Of a DNA stretch of 64,000 bases, positions 17,596 through 25,039 are shown in pieces (positions within the stretch are counted from its first letter, which is position 1; the number at the start of each line of letters is the position of its first letter). A model generated the notes under the pieces. It saw only the letters and a program-made list of their open reading frames with translations. It did not search any database and had not been told where the DNA came from. The stretch covers positions 1,364,001 to 1,428,000 of the forward strand of contig NZ_WHOH01000001.1 in assembly GCF_009741735.1 (NCBI RefSeq), in the 5' to 3' direction. Source of the DNA: Lentibacillus sp. JNUCC-1. Its GTDB lineage: Bacteria; Bacillota; Bacilli; Bacillales; Amphibacillaceae. Both the position numbers and the translations under genes were made by a program.

Positions 17596-18366
17596 TCACT
17601 CCCCTTTAAATTCTGGCTTTCGCTTCTCCTGAAAAGCCTGCATACCTTCTTTTTGATCATGGGAATCAAACAGCATATAAAAGTTTTTGCGCTCTAACAG
17701 TAGTCCATCGTCTAAATTCAGATCCTCTGCACGAAGGACGGTCTCTTTGATCAGACGGACTGAAAGGGGCGGCTGCTTTGTGAGCTGTCTGGCAAGACGT
17801 ATGGTTTCTTCGTGGAGCATTTCTTCAGCGACCATCCGATCAACCACACCGAAGTGAGCTGCTTCCTGCGCAGTCATGGTGTCTCCCAGCAAAATATACG
17901 CGAGTGCCTTGCGTCGGCCCATTGCGCGCGTGAGAAGCTGTGTGCCGCCAGCTCCAGGCATGACACCCAATTTCACTTCTGGAAAACCGAACTCAGCGGT
18001 TTCCGCAGCCATGATCAGATCACAATGCAACACCAGCTCAAACCCGCCGCCAAGCGCAAAGCCATGAACAGAGGCAATAATAGGCTTTTTGATCCGTCTT
18101 AACCTGTCCCAGTCTGCAAATGGATCAGCGCGTTCCATGGACAAAGGCGTTTCCGTCATCATTTCATCAATATCTGCTCCAGCAGCAAAAGCTCGGCCTG
18201 CTCCATTTATAACCATGACGCGTATGGCTGGATCTTTATCAAACGCCTCTAGTTGGGCAGCAATTTCTGTAATCATCTGCCGGTTTAACGCATTCAAAAC
18301 TTCCAGCCGGTTCAATGTCACTATTCCGACGTGATCAGTCACAGATACTTGTATGAATTCAGGCAT
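17596..18366 (-). CDS. paaF: Enoyl-CoA hydratase (PaaF)
   Basis: Crotonase-fold hydratase of about 256 residues. It shows GIVTLNRLEVLNALN, NGAGRAFAAGADIDEM, VHGFALGGGFELVLHCDLIMAA and FGFPEVKLGVMPGAGGTQLL with the Glu typical of hydratases. It would hydrate 2,3-dehydroadipyl-CoA. I chose the ATG at 18366 because GGTGAGG lies 6 bases upstream; the ATG at 18372 abuts that site. The start overlaps the end of the EthD-like gene by 8 bases. Paired with PaaG it follows the order usual in paa operons. Confidence 0.87.
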   Translation of the reverse strand: MPEFIQVSVTDHVGIVTLNRLEVLNALNRQMITEIAAQLEAFDKDPAIRVMVINGAGRAFAAGADIDEMMTETPLSMERADPFADWDRLRRIKKPIIASVHGFALGGGFELVLHCDLIMAAETAEFGFPEVKLGVMPGAGGTQLLTRAMGRRKALAYILLGDTMTAQEAAHFGVVDRMVAEEMLHEETIRLARQLTKQPPLSVRLIKETVLRAEDLNLDDGLLLERKNFYMLFDSHDQKEGMQAFQEKRKPEFKGE

Positions 18367-18670
18367 CCACATCCTCACCAATCATCAATGTGACCAGGTC
18401 TCCGGCGAACTGCATCACATCTTTTCCGGAAGCTTTGCCCTCATCGGTTTTCATTGCTTCCTGAAGAGCCTCATGATCATCGTAAAACATTTCACACAGC
18501 AAGTAGAACTCACTTTTTCCCATCGGTGAGCCGACGATTTTCGTAACTTTCATGTCACGCAAACCCGGAATTTTTTGTGTGAGCGGGGTATGAACATTGA
18601 AATAATGCTCGTCAAAGGCTGCTTTGTCCTCTGGTTGCTTATATAATGCAATCAATTTAACCACTTGCAT
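18359..18670 (-). CDS. EthD-family small protein
   Basis: A 103-residue ferredoxin-like-fold (dimeric alpha-beta barrel) protein of the EthD family, with KLIALYKQPEDKAAFDEHYFNVHTPLTQKIPGL and FYLLCEMFYDDHEALQEAMKT. Such proteins occur in Gram-positive phenylacetate clusters, but a defined reaction is not known to me. It sits between paaD and paaF and overlaps the latter. A possible job is handling a reactive intermediate such as the epoxide or oxepin; this is inference from position only. Confidence 0.8.
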   Translation of the reverse strand: MQVVKLIALYKQPEDKAAFDEHYFNVHTPLTQKIPGLRDMKVTKIVGSPMGKSEFYLLCEMFYDDHEALQEAMKTDEGKASGKDVMQFAGDLVTLMIGEDVDA

Positions 18671-18688
18671 CTCTCCTTTTATTGTCCA

Positions 18689-19201
18689 TTATATGGTTGA
18701 GGGGGTATCTTTAATGACTGGCTTCATCGCTTCGAATGGATTGCGGCATGCCATGCAGTAGAGAATGCTTCTGCATGCGGTCGGTCCGAAGACGTTTTCC
18801 ATTGATGTATAGTCTGAGCCGCAATAAGGACAGTCAACCGTCCACATCTCTCCAGGGTGGTAATCCTCTGGAGGAGGTGATATACCATGCTTTTTCAGCT
18901 GGCGTTTGCCTTCTTTTGTAATGGCATCTGTCGTCCAGGGCACTTCAAAAGTGAAGGCTACTGTACATGACATCACCCACCCTAGTGTTTGTACCGCCTC
19001 CCGGACATCCCGTTCGATAAATTCAAGTGCTGGGCAGCCTGCAAAGGTCGGCACCATTGTTACCTGAACATCGCTATCATTGATCGCAATATCATGAACC
19101 ATGCCAAGATCCCATACACTTACATTCGGCAGTTCTGGATCATCAACCGTCTGCACAATCTTCTGCACTTCCTGAAGTCTCAACATCTCTGACTTGATCA
19201 C
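18689..19201 (-). CDS. paaD: Phenylacetyl-CoA epoxidase subunit PaaD
   Basis: PaaD belongs to the DUF59/MIP18 family and is thought to help iron-sulfur or diiron maturation of the epoxidase. The N-terminal part reads LQEVQKIVQTVDDPELPNVSVWDLGMV, then PTFAGCPALEFIERD with the conserved Cys. The C-terminus has a zinc-ribbon-like pair (DCPYCGSDYT ... CMACRNPFEAMKP). The frame is open 65 codons further upstream through the end of paaC, so the start must be chosen. GTG 19201 has AAAGGGA at good spacing; ATG 19186 is the alternative. This gives 170 residues, the family norm. Confidence 0.88.
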   Translation of the reverse strand: MIKSEMLRLQEVQKIVQTVDDPELPNVSVWDLGMVHDIAINDSDVQVTMVPTFAGCPALEFIERDVREAVQTLGWVMSCTVAFTFEVPWTTDAITKEGKRQLKKHGISPPPEDYHPGEMWTVDCPYCGSDYTSMENVFGPTACRSILYCMACRNPFEAMKPVIKDTPSTI

Positions 19202-19214
19202 CCTTTCCCTTTCG

Positions 19215-20033
19215 TCACCAGACGGCTGTTCTGTCGCTGTTGTAAACCTCGGCAAACGTAACAAGCGCCTGATCAAGGTCCCCGGTATGTTCACCCAAAC
19301 GTCCATTGCCTTCTTCAAGTCCCCATTCACGCCCGGGGATGTCAGCAACGATCGAATGAATGGCTGCCTTCCAAGTCTTTGCCAAGTCTGTTTCACTTCC
19401 GATCAGACCATACTGTTCCATCGCTTGTTTTTCTTCGCCCAAGAGCGGCACATCCCCAATGCAGCTCCATGCCTCTTGCATCCGTTCGTGAATACGGTGC
19501 TTGGCCTCATCTGTTGCCCCTTGCAATTGCCGCAGCCACAAGGACCAGTGTGCCAAATGGTAGCTTTGTTCAAGCAGTACTTTTTCAGCGGCAAGGGCAA
19601 GCGGTTTATAAGTCGAACGTGCAACCGCTTCCAATTTTGCTTTTTTAAACGTTTCATATAAAACATTGCGAACAACTGCCAGCGCCCAGTCATAATAAGG
19701 TTCTTCCCAGTACGCCCCGTCACCGTTTTGCCGCTCAAAGTAAACCGCATTGCGCCGCTCTCCCGGCAAACGTTCATGGGCGATCACATCAGCATCTCCT
19801 TCTCCAAGCCCTTCAAGGAGGGTGTAATACATGACAGCATGACCCATCGTGTTTTGAGTGATGGAAGAATACGCAACATCTTCTTCAATATGCGGTGCGA
19901 GTCCAAGCCATTCCGAACCTCGAAATGCCATGATAAAGTCATCATCTGCCAATTGATACAGCAATTCTTTGAGTGCTTTTGAATAAGTAGGATTCGCCTG
20001 TGCCTCGCGGGCGGTTGTCACCAGGTGCATCAT
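19215..20033 (-). CDS. paaC: Phenylacetyl-CoA epoxidase subunit PaaC
   Basis: The 272-residue ferritin-like structural subunit that pairs with PaaA in the ring 1,2-epoxidase. Typical segments are LLYQLADDDFIMAFRGSEWLGLAPHIEEDVA, SSITQNTMGHAVMYYTLLE and LEQSYHLAHWSLWLRQLQ. PaaC keeps the four-helix fold but has no full diiron site. Its start overlaps the paaB stop by 4 bases (ATGA), indicating coupled translation. Confidence 0.9.
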   Translation of the reverse strand: MMHLVTTAREAQANPTYSKALKELLYQLADDDFIMAFRGSEWLGLAPHIEEDVAYSSITQNTMGHAVMYYTLLEGLGEGDADVIAHERLPGERRNAVYFERQNGDGAYWEEPYYDWALAVVRNVLYETFKKAKLEAVARSTYKPLALAAEKVLLEQSYHLAHWSLWLRQLQGATDEAKHRIHERMQEAWSCIGDVPLLGEEKQAMEQYGLIGSETDLAKTWKAAIHSIVADIPGREWGLEEGNGRLGEHTGDLDQALVTFAEVYNSDRTAVW

Positions 20034-20383
20034 GATTTTTTCACCTCTTTCCAGGACATGATCTCTTTTTCATCCAACATGCCCTGCTCTTTCTCCCGCC
20101 ACTTCTTGCGCAAATAGCCATACCCTTTTGTCGTTCGGTAGTCTTTATTGTCCAACCGTTGCGTCAGCTGTTGACGTTCTGATGCATTCAATGCTCTGAC
20201 CGCTTCACGCGGAACCACCCAAAGATCAACAACTTCCTGGCGTCTCATAAAATTCTCCTGAGCCATTAATAGCGCCATTTCTTCATTCGGCGCGAGCAAG
20301 CTAAATTGATGCTGGAGCGGTGTTTTGTGATTACGCTTGCTGAACACTTCATATTCCTTATAAAACTGCCCTTCTTCACGCAC
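20030..20383 (-). CDS. paaB: Phenylacetyl-CoA epoxidase subunit PaaB
   Basis: A small bridging subunit that holds the PaaA/PaaC catalytic pairs together. It shows YEVFSKRNHKTPLQHQFSLL, APNEEMALLMAQENFMRRQEVVDLWVVPR and a basic C-terminus. The open frame runs 28 codons upstream into paaA. I chose GTG 20383 because GGGGGG sits 7 bases before it, giving 117 residues, close to the family length. It lies between paaA and paaC with minimal gaps. Confidence 0.87.
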   Translation of the reverse strand: MREEGQFYKEYEVFSKRNHKTPLQHQFSLLAPNEEMALLMAQENFMRRQEVVDLWVVPREAVRALNASERQQLTQRLDNKDYRTTKGYGYLRKKWREKEQGMLDEKEIMSWKEVKKS

Positions 20384-20408
20384 ACGCCATCCCCCCTTCA
20401 GTTCTGAA

Positions 20409-21401
20409 TTAATGCACAGCCTCCGCAGCCAAAGCCTGACGTACCCAACGGTTGTTTTCATAAGCAATGGTTCGGAGTTTCAGACGTGCCTTGGAACGTG
20501 GTCCATTATTGCCGATGATCTGTTTGAAAAGTGTCCAGTCGGGTTGTTTGTAAAGCCACTTTTCTTTTTCAGTGTCATAATGAATCGTGTCGTCCGGCAC
20601 TGTCAGACCGAGGGCGAATACACGTGGCATATATTTATCAAGAAAAGCTTGCCGCAGTTCTTCGTTGGAGCTTTTCCGAATGCGGTATTTGATCATGATG
20701 TCCTGTTTAGATGAACCGGTCGTTTCCGCAGATGCCGGGCCAAAAAACATGAGTAAGGCTTCCCACCAGCGATTAAGCGAATCTTGAAGAATGGCCCGTT
20801 GTTCATCTGTACCTTCTGCCAGAGCCATGATAATGGATTCACCGTGCTGGGCGTGGAAAACCTCCTCCTGGCAAATGCGCTGCAAGGCCCGCTGATACGG
20901 TCCATATGATGCATCAAGCATATTGGTCTGGGAAATAATGGCTGCCCCGTCAACCAGCCAGCCCACCATGCCTGCATCTGCCCAAGTTTTCGTCGGCATA
21001 TGAAACACATTGTGGAACTTCAGTCTGCCGCCAAGCAAATCTTCTATGAGATCACCGCGTGTCTTGCCATATGGTGCCATAAGATCTTCAGCCACTCTGA
21101 GCAGAAGCTGGCCATGACCCATTTCGTCCTGTACTTTAGCCATAATCCCAAGTTTTCGCCTGAGTGTCGGTGCTTTTGGAACCCATTCTTTCTCAGGAAG
21201 GGCACCCATAATTTCACTCATGCCATGCATTGAAATTAATTTAATCAATGCCTTGCGGTAATCATCGGGCATCCAATCATCCGCTTCGATTTTATCCCCC
21301 GCTTCAATCCGGTTCATAAACGCTTCGTATTTTGCTTCATCTCCTTCAGCAAACACACGGCCAGGTGAATCGCCATCCTCCACGTAATTATACACAGCCA
21401 C
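20409..21401 (-). CDS. paaA: Phenylacetyl-CoA epoxidase catalytic subunit PaaA
   Basis: The 330-residue diiron oxygenase subunit that forms the 1,2-epoxide of phenylacetyl-CoA. Iron-ligand motifs are visible as KVQDEMGHGQ and QEEVFHAQHG (ExxH patterns). The N-terminus FMNRIEAGDKIEADDWMPDDYRKAL is typical. It is the first gene of the long minus-strand operon. Upstream (21402-21480) lie a TTGACA element and an inverted repeat, and paaX is divergent beyond. No PaaE-type reductase gene follows the oxygenase subunits, so electrons must come from elsewhere. Confidence 0.93.
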   Translation of the reverse strand: MAVYNYVEDGDSPGRVFAEGDEAKYEAFMNRIEAGDKIEADDWMPDDYRKALIKLISMHGMSEIMGALPEKEWVPKAPTLRRKLGIMAKVQDEMGHGQLLLRVAEDLMAPYGKTRGDLIEDLLGGRLKFHNVFHMPTKTWADAGMVGWLVDGAAIISQTNMLDASYGPYQRALQRICQEEVFHAQHGESIIMALAEGTDEQRAILQDSLNRWWEALLMFFGPASAETTGSSKQDIMIKYRIRKSSNEELRQAFLDKYMPRVFALGLTVPDDTIHYDTEKEKWLYKQPDWTLFKQIIGNNGPRSKARLKLRTIAYENNRWVRQALAAEAVH

Positions 21402-21407
21402 ACCTCC

Positions 21408-21475
21408 ATGACGTTTATTTAACGTTATGATACCAAACCGTCACATATTAATCAAGCTTATATTGTCAAAACAAA
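21408..21475 (-). promoter_or_regulatory. paaA promoter region with operator-like inverted repeat
   Basis: On the minus strand TTGACA (complement of TGTCAA at 21466-21471) is followed 16 bases later by TATGTG as a weak -10. Downstream, ACGTT-N5-AACGT (21411-21425) is a perfect inverted repeat just before the paaA ribosome binding site. A related sequence with ACGTTTATT and ACCGT...CACAT parts occurs upstream of the paaI-like gene at 23555-23600. PaaX is the natural candidate regulator, but binding is not shown. Confidence 0.5.
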
Positions 21476-21602
21476 AAAGGTTTTAAATTGTTGTAAAATA
21501 TTGTCGAGACCTGTCCTTAATAGCAATTCTCATCGTATGAATTAATGTTCAAAAGTCACCGTTATACGTTTTTAAAATTTGACGTAAGAATTTCGTCATG
21601 CT

Positions 21603-21630
21603 TTGTTCCCTTTGAGACCTGTGCTACAAT
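21603..21630 (+). promoter_or_regulatory. Predicted sigma-A promoter of paaX
   Basis: TTGTTC (21603-21608) and TACAAT (21625-21630) are separated by 16 bases. The element lies 35 bases before the paaX start at 21666 and reads toward it. Confidence 0.55.
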
Positions 21631-21665
21631 GGACGTTGGTTGGCTCAAGATGGAAGGATGGTTTT

Positions 21666-22523
21666 ATGGAGCAATCGTTTAACACGCGAGCAATGATTTT
21701 CACCATATATGGGGACTATATCAGGCATTATGGGAATGTGATCTGGATTGGCAGTCTCATCCGACTTTTGGAGGCGTTCGGACATAACGAGCAGTCTGTT
21801 CGAGCAGCGGTCTCCCGTATGAGCCGGCAAGGTTGGATCCAAGCTGAACGCATCGGCAACAAAAGCTATTATGCTTTGACTGAACGGGGAAAGGCCCGCA
21901 TGGAAGAGGCTTCCCGACGTATTTACAAATCGGAAGCTGAAGAGTGGGACGGAAAATGGCGCATACTGGTATATACCATTCCTGAAGAAAAAAGACATGT
22001 ACGCGATGAGTTGCGCAAAGAACTTACATGGAGCGGTTTCGGATTATTGGCGAACAGCTGTTGGATCACGCCTAACCCGCTGGAAAAACAAGTACATACA
22101 CTGATTGATCAATATGAGATTGCGACTCATGTGTCATTTTTCACGGCTGTCCATGAGGGGATGCAATCATCTCAGGACCTTGTTCGCCAATGCTGGGACC
22201 TCACTGAAGTGAACGACCGGTATGCCCAGTTTGTTGAAACATACAGTCAAAAATACATACATGATAAAAGCCGTGTTCAGCGCAATGACTTGAGTGATGA
22301 ACAGTGTTTTGTCAAATGTGCCCTGCTCGTCCATCAATACCGGAAATTTTTATTTGTAGATCCGAGCCTTCCGCATGAATTGTTGCCAGAGGAATGGCTT
22401 GGTGATTCAGCTGCTACGCTGTTCAATGACTACTACCAGCTGCTCGCCGAACGAGCCACCCGTTTTTTTGAGACGGTTTTCAGCCAGGCTGAGATTCCCA
22501 ATACTGTACAGTTTTCAGATTAA
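21666..22523 (+). CDS. paaX: PaaX-family transcriptional repressor of phenylacetate genes
   Basis: A GntR-like winged-helix repressor of about 285 residues that in other bacteria responds to phenylacetyl-CoA. The N-terminal DNA-binding part includes IFTIYGDYIRHYGNVIWIGSLIRLL and SVRAAVSRMSRQGWIQAERIGNKSYYALTERG. The middle part has WRILVYTIPEEKRHVRDELRKEL, and the C-terminal domain LVHQYRKFLFVDPSLPHELLPEEWLG is characteristic. I chose ATG 21666 (GGAAGGA upstream); an ATG at 21603 falls on the predicted promoter. Divergence from paaA supports control of that operon. Confidence 0.93.
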   Translation: MEQSFNTRAMIFTIYGDYIRHYGNVIWIGSLIRLLEAFGHNEQSVRAAVSRMSRQGWIQAERIGNKSYYALTERGKARMEEASRRIYKSEAEEWDGKWRILVYTIPEEKRHVRDELRKELTWSGFGLLANSCWITPNPLEKQVHTLIDQYEIATHVSFFTAVHEGMQSSQDLVRQCWDLTEVNDRYAQFVETYSQKYIHDKSRVQRNDLSDEQCFVKCALLVHQYRKFLFVDPSLPHELLPEEWLGDSAATLFNDYYQLLAERATRFFETVFSQAEIPNTVQFSD

Positions 22524-22555
22524 AAGGCGCACACCCACAATGGGTGCGCGCCTTA
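22524..22555. terminator. Bidirectional terminator between paaX and paaY
   Basis: AAGGCGC-A-CACCCA and TGGGTG-C-GCGCCTT form a long stem with a 3-base loop between two convergent genes. The T tract is short on both strands. Confidence 0.6.
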
Positions 22556-22559
22556 ATAC

Positions 22560-23087
22560 TCATTCTATTCGCTTAAAAATCTGTTCTTGTTTATAATCTT
22601 GAGCTTTTTGGGTGTATGTCTCGATTGTTTTTTGAATCATGGCCATATCCTGATCCGTGAGTTTCCGAACGACTTTTCCAGGAGAACCAAGCACGAGTGA
22701 ACGTGGGGGTATTTTTTTACCCGAGGGCACGAGGGTGTTGGCACCAATAATGGAGTAGGCTCCGATCTCAGCTCCGTCAAGAACCGTTGCACCCATACCA
22801 ACAAGCACCCCTTCTCTCAGGGTGCATCCGTGGATGATCGCGCTGTGCCCAACTGAAACATTGTCTTCCAGAATCAGCGGAAACTTTTCGTATAAATGAC
22901 AAACTGTGTTTTCCTGGATATTGCAATTCTCACCTATGCTGATCGGACCTTCATCACCACGTATAACAACGTTGAACCATATACTTGAACGTGCTCCAAT
23001 TTCAACTTCGCCAATCACGCGAGCACCGTCTGCAATGTATGCCGTCTCATCCACTATCGGTTTGTGGTCCTTATATTGATATAGCAT
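22560..23087 (-). CDS. Gamma-carbonic anhydrase / PaaY-like left-handed beta-helix protein
   Basis: A hexapeptide-repeat protein of 175 residues with VIGEVEIGARSSIWFNVVIRGDEGPISIGENCNIQENTVCH, GHSAIIHGC and GMGATVLDGAEIGAYSIIGANTLV. These include the His positions of gamma-class carbonic anhydrases. In phenylacetate clusters PaaY is a thioesterase-like salvage enzyme. In other Bacilli, YtoA-type proteins have no clear role. The start ATG 23087 has AAAGGAGG upstream; a TTG one codon earlier is also possible. It lies downstream of the paaI-like gene in the same direction, which favours PaaY. Confidence 0.75.
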   Translation of the reverse strand: MLYQYKDHKPIVDETAYIADGARVIGEVEIGARSSIWFNVVIRGDEGPISIGENCNIQENTVCHLYEKFPLILEDNVSVGHSAIIHGCTLREGVLVGMGATVLDGAEIGAYSIIGANTLVPSGKKIPPRSLVLGSPGKVVRKLTDQDMAMIQKTIETYTQKAQDYKQEQIFKRIE

Positions 23088-23112
23088 CAATCAATACCTC
23101 CTTTTGATTAAA

Positions 23113-23538
23113 TCAATCAAGTGTCATGATAAGCATAGATGATACACATGTGGCGATTTTCTTATCTTTCTGCTCAAGATCTGCTGTGAGATAAGCAAGT
23201 TTACGTCCCAAGCGCTCCACTCGAGCGGTAATGTATACAGTCCCCTGTAATGCGGGTCGGTGAAATGTGGTATGTATGTCTATAGAAGCAAACCCTTGTT
23301 CATTTGAAAGTTGGGAGGTCACAGCATATGCCATCATAATGTCAGCTGCTGAGGCAAGAAAGCCGCCCATCGCCACTCCGAGCCCGTTCATATAAGCTTC
23401 ATCAACTGTCCAAACACCATGTGCCACTCCTTCAACAGCTTCAGTTACCACAACTTGCAATGTTTGATCACAGGCAGGGGGATCCATTTCCTGACGAGCA
23501 ACTTTTTTCAAATCATTTACTGAGTATTTTCTCGGCAT
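23113..23538 (-). CDS. paaI: PaaI-type hotdog-fold acyl-CoA thioesterase
   Basis: A 141-residue hotdog thioesterase with LGVAMGGFLASAADIMMAYAV (the family's active-site helix region), ASIDIHTTFHRPALQGTVYITARVERLGRKLAYLTADLEQKDKKIA. PaaI rescues the pathway by hydrolysing stalled ring-opened CoA esters. I chose the ATG at 23538, 6 bases after AAAGGTGG; a TTG two codons upstream is unlikely. It heads a two-gene unit with the paaY-like gene. The region upstream shares a motif with the paaA promoter. Confidence 0.8.
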   Translation of the reverse strand: MPRKYSVNDLKKVARQEMDPPACDQTLQVVVTEAVEGVAHGVWTVDEAYMNGLGVAMGGFLASAADIMMAYAVTSQLSNEQGFASIDIHTTFHRPALQGTVYITARVERLGRKLAYLTADLEQKDKKIATCVSSMLIMTLD

Positions 23539-23554
23539 CTCCAACCACCTTTAT

Positions 23555-23600
23555 AACGTTTATTATAAAAACCGTATTAATAACGTCACATAAACAATAT
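23555..23600 (-). promoter_or_regulatory. Operator-like motif upstream of the paaI-like gene, shared with paaA
   Basis: AACGTTTATT followed by ACCGT and CACAT parts recurs here and at 21411-21445 before paaA, at similar distances from the start codons. I read this as a shared regulatory site; the regulator is not identified. Confidence 0.4.
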
Positions 23601-23747
23601 ACAGAATATCAACAAAAGTCAATCGGTGAAAAACTTGTGTAATGGTGAACATATTTTGACACTTTCTCTCAAAATGATTAGCAAGAGACTATGAATGGTA
23701 TAATACCTATGGGACATCTCAATCCAATATGCCTAGGAGGTATTATA

Positions 23748-24482
23748 ATGGGAAGACTTCAAGATAAGATTGCAATTATTACAGGTGGTGCCTCAGGAAT
23801 CGGTGAACGTTTGGCAATGCTCTTCAAAGATGAAGGTGCAACTGTCATCGCTGCCGACATTAATGAAGATGCATTGAAAAAGGTATCTGAAATTGAAGGT
23901 ATTCACGGGAAAAAACTTGATGTAACAAATGAAGATGATTGGGCAAACATGCTTAAAGAAGTTAAAGAGGAATTTGGCGCTATTGACATTTTAATCAATA
24001 ATGCCGGCGTCAGTACTGAAAAACAACTTCATGAAACAGACTATGCTGTTTGGGAATTCATGCTCAAAATCAATGGTTTTGGTACAATGATGGGCATGAA
24101 ACATACGCTGCCTTATATGAAAGAAGCTGGGAAAGGTGCGATTGTTAACCTGTCATCTGTTACAGCACTTGTTGGTATGGGACTTAACACGTATACTGCG
24201 GCTAAGGGCTCTGTCAGGGCTATCACAAAAGCAGCAGCAACCGAATATGGCCAATTCAATGTACGCATCAACGCCGTATTCCCTGGTGTGATTCAAACAC
24301 CTATGACAGAAGGTCTTGAATCGAGTTCTGAACAGTTACAACGCATCAATGCCATGACACCTCTTCAACGTCTCGGCAAGCCTGAAGAAGTCGGCAACGC
24401 CATTCTGTTCCTAGCCAGTGACGAAGCATCCTTCATTACCGGCGCAGAACTCGCCATCGACGGCGGCTATTCAGCATTGTAA
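23748..24482 (+). CDS. Short-chain dehydrogenase/reductase
   Basis: A classical SDR of 244 residues. It has TGGASGIGERLAMLF (cofactor binding), DINEDAL (acidic residue after beta-2, favouring NAD), NNAGVS, catalytic Ser in NLSSVTALVGM, the YTAAKGSVRAITKAAA active site, and VFPGVIQTPM. The start ATG 23748 follows TAGGAGG; the open frame extends 19 codons further without support. A TATAAT lies at 23699-23704. Substrate unknown: glucose, cyclopentanol or 3-hydroxyacyl substrates are all possible for this family. It is next to, but not in line with, the phenylacetate genes. Confidence 0.87.
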   Translation: MGRLQDKIAIITGGASGIGERLAMLFKDEGATVIAADINEDALKKVSEIEGIHGKKLDVTNEDDWANMLKEVKEEFGAIDILINNAGVSTEKQLHETDYAVWEFMLKINGFGTMMGMKHTLPYMKEAGKGAIVNLSSVTALVGMGLNTYTAAKGSVRAITKAAATEYGQFNVRINAVFPGVIQTPMTEGLESSSEQLQRINAMTPLQRLGKPEEVGNAILFLASDEASFITGAELAIDGGYSAL

Positions 24483-24515
24483 AACACTGCTTCCTATAGC
24501 TTAATTAAGACACAA

Positions 24516-24940
24516 TATCCGTAAACTGCGAACTAAGCTTGTACGAGGAAAGCCGTCGCTCCGAAAATACATTTCGCTTTCCGCGGGCACGGCCTCAGCC
24601 TCCTCGCGGAAAGACCACCGCTGTGGGGTCTTCGGACTCGTGCTGTTCCCGCAGGAGTCTTCATGTATTTTCTCCGCTATATGGGTGCCCCCTATTTTTG
24701 GCATGTTTGTGGGCGGCTAACATTAGCGAATTGCTCTATAATAAAGGGAATAGAACACATACCTCACCAAGCTCGGGGAAAACACGGAGACTCCTGTGGG
24801 AGGAAAAGCCTCGGTGAGACCCCGGAGCGCGGTAGCGCGAGGAGGCTCAGCAGCGCCCACTGGACGCGGAGTGTTTTCCCCGAGCGGTTGCCAGAAGCAG
24901 TCATTCCAAGTTTTCACTGGTTCGTAGTTTGTGTCTCTAT
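24516..24940. repeat. Composite intergenic element, copy 1 (inverted A module plus B module)
   Basis: A non-coding block with two GC-rich stem-forming modules. Module A (24557-24679, reverse) is bounded by the perfect 10-bp inverted repeat GAAAATACAT / ATGTATTTTC (24563-24572 and 24663-24672). Module B (24771-24885) is bounded by a perfect 15-bp repeat starting GCTCGGGGAAAACAC. A 21-bp sequence at 24516-24536 recurs exactly at 29799-29819. The right end near 24918 (GGTTCGTAGTTTG) is close to its inverted form, so the block looks like a unit with imperfect terminal inverted repeats. Short open frames here are not coding. The rest of the 24483-25039 gap holds nothing I recognise. Confidence 0.75.
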
Positions 24941-25039
24941 GCATTAGAGTTTAACTGTATTTTTTAAAAGTATAAGTATTGAAGCGGCGCTGAGGTAATT
25001 GTCAGCGCCGCTTTTCATGGTAGGTGTTTGGCTTTTTCA

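Noticed and set aside
24501..24944. Several short frames on both strands between the SDR and DUF421 genes
   Set aside because: They overlap the composite repeat element, with no ribosome binding sites and no similarity to known proteins.
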